Below are positions 13,695 through 15,494 of a stretch of DNA of 15,494 nt, one piece after another (positions within the stretch are counted from its first letter, which is position 1; each line of letters opens with the position of its first letter). The DNA is from FLUQ01 sp031548325 (GTDB lineage Bacteria > Desulfobacterota > Desulfovibrionia > Desulfovibrionales > Desulfovibrionaceae): positions 1-15,494 of the forward strand of contig JAVBRE010000086.1 in NCBI GenBank assembly GCA_031548325.1. The letters are read 5' to 3'. The notes under the pieces were generated by a model. That model ran no database searches, was not told the origin of the DNA, and worked only from the letters and a program-made list of their open reading frames with translations. The position numbers and the translations under genes are program-made.

Positions 13695-14555
13695 ATGCCG
13701 TCCCGGGGCAACGGGCTCCCGTTTTTTTACGCGCTTGTGTTTGCGTTCCTGTGCTGCAGCGCGGCCCGGGCTGAAACGCCGCCGCCTCAGGGCGCCACAG
13801 CGACGGCCGCGGCCGAGGCCCTGATCCGGGTCCTGCGCCGGGCCTACCCCGATTTTGCCGACCGCTTTCACTCTCGGGCCGCGTCAGACGCGAACGGGCA
13901 CTATCTGCTTTCGCGCGAGGGCGGACAAGAGCGCATTCCTCTGCTGGCCGCCCGGGTCAAAAGCCCTTCCAGGGACATAAAATTCCCTGTCGTGACCCTG
14001 GCCGACACCCTGGAACAGACCTACCCGGCGGGCGCTGGCGGGCGCTGGCCGGCCGAAGGCTTTGACCCCGGCAGGGCCCGCTGCATCCCCTTGCTGCAAG
14101 CCCTGTACGGCGACAGTGCGGAAGCCGTGCGCGCCAACTGCGATGCCGTCGATTTTCTGGGGCAGCGGGCGCCCTTCAACCGCCGTTTCGGCGCGGCGGA
14201 CGCCCTGCGCCGCGTGGCGGCCCGCCTGACGCAGCATCTGGCCGCCCATCCGCAAGACAGGGCCTATGTCCTGCCGCTCGCGGGAACTTTTGTCTGGCGG
14301 CCGGTCAAGGATACCGGGCGGCTTTCGGCCCATGCCTTCGGCATCGCCATCGATCTGAACGCGGAAAAAGGCCTGTACCGGCTGTGGAAGCCGTCGCCGG
14401 AGCGGCTTGAGGCGACCCGGCAGGCCTATCCCCAGGCCGTCGTGGACGCCTTTGAGGCCGAAGGCTTCATCTGGGGCGGCAAATGGAGCGCCTTTGACTT
14501 CATGCACTTCGAGTACAGGCCCGAACTTCTGTCGCCGAAAGCCGCATCGCGCTGA
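13695..14555 (+). CDS. Secreted M15-family (VanY-like) carboxypeptidase
   Basis: This 286-residue zinc peptidase of family M15 probably trims peptidoglycan stem peptides in the periplasm. There is a signal peptide (FFYALVFAFLCCSAARA, cleavage near residue 26; no lipobox). The zinc site is H213 and D220 in SAHAFGIAIDLN and H271 in DFMHFEY, the SxHxxGxAxD plus H arrangement of the family. WGGKWSAFDFMHFE is the usual surrounding of the last ligand. Residues 30-200 form a long N-terminal part with C130 and C149, which could form a disulfide. The gene starts one base after the darP stop (TAAcATG) with a GGAGAG site inside the end of darP, so translation is coupled. Whether it is a D,D- or L,D-carboxypeptidase cannot be decided. 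Confidence 0.9.
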   Translation: MPSRGNGLPFFYALVFAFLCCSAARAETPPPQGATATAAAEALIRVLRRAYPDFADRFHSRAASDANGHYLLSREGGQERIPLLAARVKSPSRDIKFPVVTLADTLEQTYPAGAGGRWPAEGFDPGRARCIPLLQALYGDSAEAVRANCDAVDFLGQRAPFNRRFGAADALRRVAARLTQHLAAHPQDRAYVLPLAGTFVWRPVKDTGRLSAHAFGIAIDLNAEKGLYRLWKPSPERLEATRQAYPQAVVDAFEAEGFIWGGKWSAFDFMHFEYRPELLSPKAASR

Positions 14556-14577
14556 TCGCGACGGCGGAAAGCGGCCC

Positions 14578-14609
14578 TTGAAAAAGGCGGCAAAGCCGCC
14601 TAGTATAAA
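14578..14609 (+). promoter_or_regulatory. Candidate promoter of the rubrerythrin-like gene, overlapping the terminator
   Basis: TTGAAA (14578-14583) is followed after 17 bases by TAGTAT (14601-14606), or after 20 bases by TATAAA (14604-14609). The spacer is occupied almost exactly by the terminator hairpin. A start near 14613 would give a short leader of about 27 bases before the ATG at 14640. Confidence 0.5.
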
Positions 14610-14616
14610 TTTTTTC
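14585..14616 (+). terminator. Rho-independent terminator after the M15 gene
   Basis: AGGCGGC and GCCGCCT (14585-14601) form a 7-bp stem with an AAA loop. It is followed by AGTATAAA and then a run of six T. The U-run begins seven bases after the stem, so efficiency may be modest. Confidence 0.65.
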
Positions 14617-14639
14617 TCACTTCAACCCAAGGAAGGGCC

Positions 14640-15122
14640 ATGGCCAGTTTTGTCAACGCGGCTGACGTCATCTCCGCCGCAGTGGAAATAGAGCGCCGCG
14701 GGCACGCGTTTTACCGGCAGGCGGCCATCGCTGCAGCCGAACAGGAGGACGGGGACTTTTTTGCCTTCATGGCCAAAGAGGAACTGCGCCACGAGAAGAT
14801 ATTCGAGGCCATGCTCCAGCGGGCGGGCGGCCTGCCCCTGCCCGCGGGCAGCACGGAACCGGAATACCTTGAGTACGTCGGCCTGCTTTTGAACAGCCAC
14901 AGCCTGTTCATGCCGGAACAGCAGGATCTGCTGCAGAAAAACCCCCTGATGCAGGCCATGTATTTCGAAAAGGACACCATTCTCTTTTTCATGGCCATGC
15001 GCCACATGGTGCCGGAATCCGAAGCGGCCCACGTGGACGCCTGCATCAAGGAAGAGCAGAGCCATCTGCGTCTGCTGGCCGAGCACGGCAAGGCCCGCCG
15101 CATGGCCAAAGGGATGGCCTGA
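14640..15122 (+). CDS. Rubrerythrin-like ferritin-fold diiron protein
   Basis: This 160-residue four-helix-bundle protein carries the diiron carboxylate motifs of the rubrerythrin/ferritin-like superfamily: E18 in AVEIERRGHAFY, E48-x2-H51 in EELRHEKIF, E110 in MYFEKDTILFF and E139-x2-H142 in EEQSHLRLL. The C-terminal rubredoxin domain of classical rubrerythrin is absent; the protein ends in KARRMAKGMA. It is therefore a short erythrin-type protein that needs an outside electron donor if it is a peroxidase. Relatives protect anaerobes against hydrogen peroxide or handle iron. The start is supported by AAGGAAGG just upstream. It has its own promoter candidate and no close downstream gene, so it is probably monocistronic. 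Confidence 0.88.
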   Translation: MASFVNAADVISAAVEIERRGHAFYRQAAIAAAEQEDGDFFAFMAKEELRHEKIFEAMLQRAGGLPLPAGSTEPEYLEYVGLLLNSHSLFMPEQQDLLQKNPLMQAMYFEKDTILFFMAMRHMVPESEAAHVDACIKEEQSHLRLLAEHGKARRMAKGMA

Positions 15123-15129
15123 GGTTTTC

Positions 15130-15208
15130 CGCGCGCGACATGCATGATGCCAAGCCGCGATCAAGCGGCCTGGCATGGCCGGTTTGCGGCCAAAGCGACC
15201 CGCGCGCG
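15130..15208 (+). other. Possible three-way-junction RNA structure
   Basis: CGCGCGCG occurs at 15130-15137 and 15201-15208. It is its own complement, so the two copies can pair as an outer stem. Inside are two hairpins with no gap between them: ATGCCA-a-GCCGC with GCGGC-c-TGGCAT (15147-15176, loop GATCAA) and GGCCG-GTTTG-CGGCC (15077+100, i.e. 15177-15191). It could be the terminator region of the rubrerythrin-like gene (though no U-run follows) or a structured leader of the chelatase gene. I found no B12-box-like sequence, so I do not call it a cobalamin riboswitch. Confidence 0.4.
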
Positions 15209-15278
15209 AACAGCGCAACGTGCTTTTCGTTCTTGCCGCTTCGGCGTGAATGCCTGTGATGCAACCATTATTTTTTGT

Positions 15279-15494
15279 ATGTCGTCTTTGCCCTTGAGCG
15301 CTCAAATGGCTGTACCCCGATGTGAAGAAACACAAGATGTTCCGGCGGGCATTCTTCTGGTCGCTTTCGGCGTCGGCACCAGCCGGGGCGCGCCGGCGTT
15401 GCGGGAGTTCGAATCCAGGGTCCGCGCGGCCTTTCCCGATCTTCCCCTGCGCTGGGCCTTTACCGCGCGGCACGAATCGCGCCGGCCGGTCCTG
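15279..15494 (+). CDS. cbiK: CbiK-like sirohydrochlorin chelatase, 3'-truncated
   Basis: The frame from ATG 15279 is open to the window edge (72 codons). ATG 15306 is an alternative start; neither has a good ribosome site. After a variable N-terminus come GILLVAFGVGTSRGAPALREFESRVRAAFP and then LRWAFTARHE. This is the pattern at the start of CbiK-type anaerobic chelatases (ILLVAFG, then a helix, AFP, and R-W/Q-A-F/Y-T-S/A-R). The family inserts Co(II) or Fe(II) into sirohydrochlorin for cobalamin, siroheme or heme. No signal peptide is visible, which suggests a cytoplasmic form rather than the periplasmic CbiK also known in Desulfovibrio. The catalytic histidines lie beyond the window, so the assignment depends on the N-terminal fold only. 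Confidence 0.68.
   Translation, partial: MSSLPLSAQMAVPRCEETQDVPAGILLVAFGVGTSRGAPALREFESRVRAAFPDLPLRWAFTARHESRRPVL

Noticed and set aside
15209..15278. Cobalamin riboswitch upstream of the CbiK-like gene
   Set aside because: I looked for a B12-box-like GCCACTG and the usual layout and did not find them in the gap.

Overview
The window looks like chromosome of a sulfate-reducing member of the Desulfovibrionaceae (Desulfovibrio or a close relative). The reasons are a high-GC, gene-dense layout, a recognisable high-molecular-weight cytochrome (Hmc) membrane complex operon at the left edge, a UbiA-family prenyltransferase of the futalosine-menaquinone type, a rubrerythrin-like diiron protein and the start of a CbiK-like chelatase. 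The genus is inferred from gene content and sequence style, not from a database search.

Layout. (1) Positions 1-2878, + strand: the end of an hmc-type operon, with the hmcC C-terminus, tiny hmcD, hmcE (cytochrome b-like) and hmcF (CCG-domain iron-sulfur protein), then a 4-oxalocrotonate tautomerase-family gene where Desulfovibrio vulgaris has rrf1/rrf2. A perfect 17-bp-stem bidirectional terminator (2878-2915) closes the operon and also ends a convergent chemoreceptor gene. (2) Positions 2926-6852, - strand: a dCache/HAMP methyl-accepting chemotaxis protein, the rRNA/tRNA methyltransferase gene rlmN, and a secreted Sel1-repeat protein immediately upstream of rlmN. (3) Positions 6853-7142: a divergent regulatory region. 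(4) Positions 7143-9139, + strand: an excisionase-type HTH protein, an unrecognised 128-aa protein, a stand-alone CBM48 (glycogen-binding type) protein and an unrecognised 248-aa protein. This is the least explained stretch. (5) Positions 9155-13034: a PreP-type M16C zinc peptidase with its own good promoter candidate, followed 11 bases later by the UbiA/MqnP prenyltransferase. (6) Positions 13035-13180: a hairpin-rich intergenic element. (7) Positions 13181-14555: darP (ribosome assembly factor, DUF615), separated by one base from a secreted M15 D,D-/L,D-carboxypeptidase-like gene. (8) Positions 14578-15122: a terminator overlapping a promoter candidate, then the rubrerythrin-like gene. (9) Positions 15130-15208: a possible three-way-junction RNA structure. 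(10) Position 15279 to the end: the 5' part of a CbiK-like chelatase gene.

How the genes fit together. The Hmc complex carries electrons between periplasmic cytochromes and the cytoplasm, and the prenyltransferase would supply menaquinone to the same membrane. The rubrerythrin-like protein would belong to oxygen or peroxide defence, and the chelatase to the heme/siroheme/cobalamin supply that a cytochrome-rich sulfate reducer needs. The other genes are housekeeping (rlmN, darP, peptidases) or unassigned. I saw no CRISPR array, transposase, integrase, rRNA or tRNA gene. No stretch longer than 300 bases lacks a gene; the longest gap is 6853-7142. I did not find a clear new multi-gene system. 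The best candidates for something undescribed are the 7143-9139 cluster with its structured leaders and the 15130-15208 RNA-like element.
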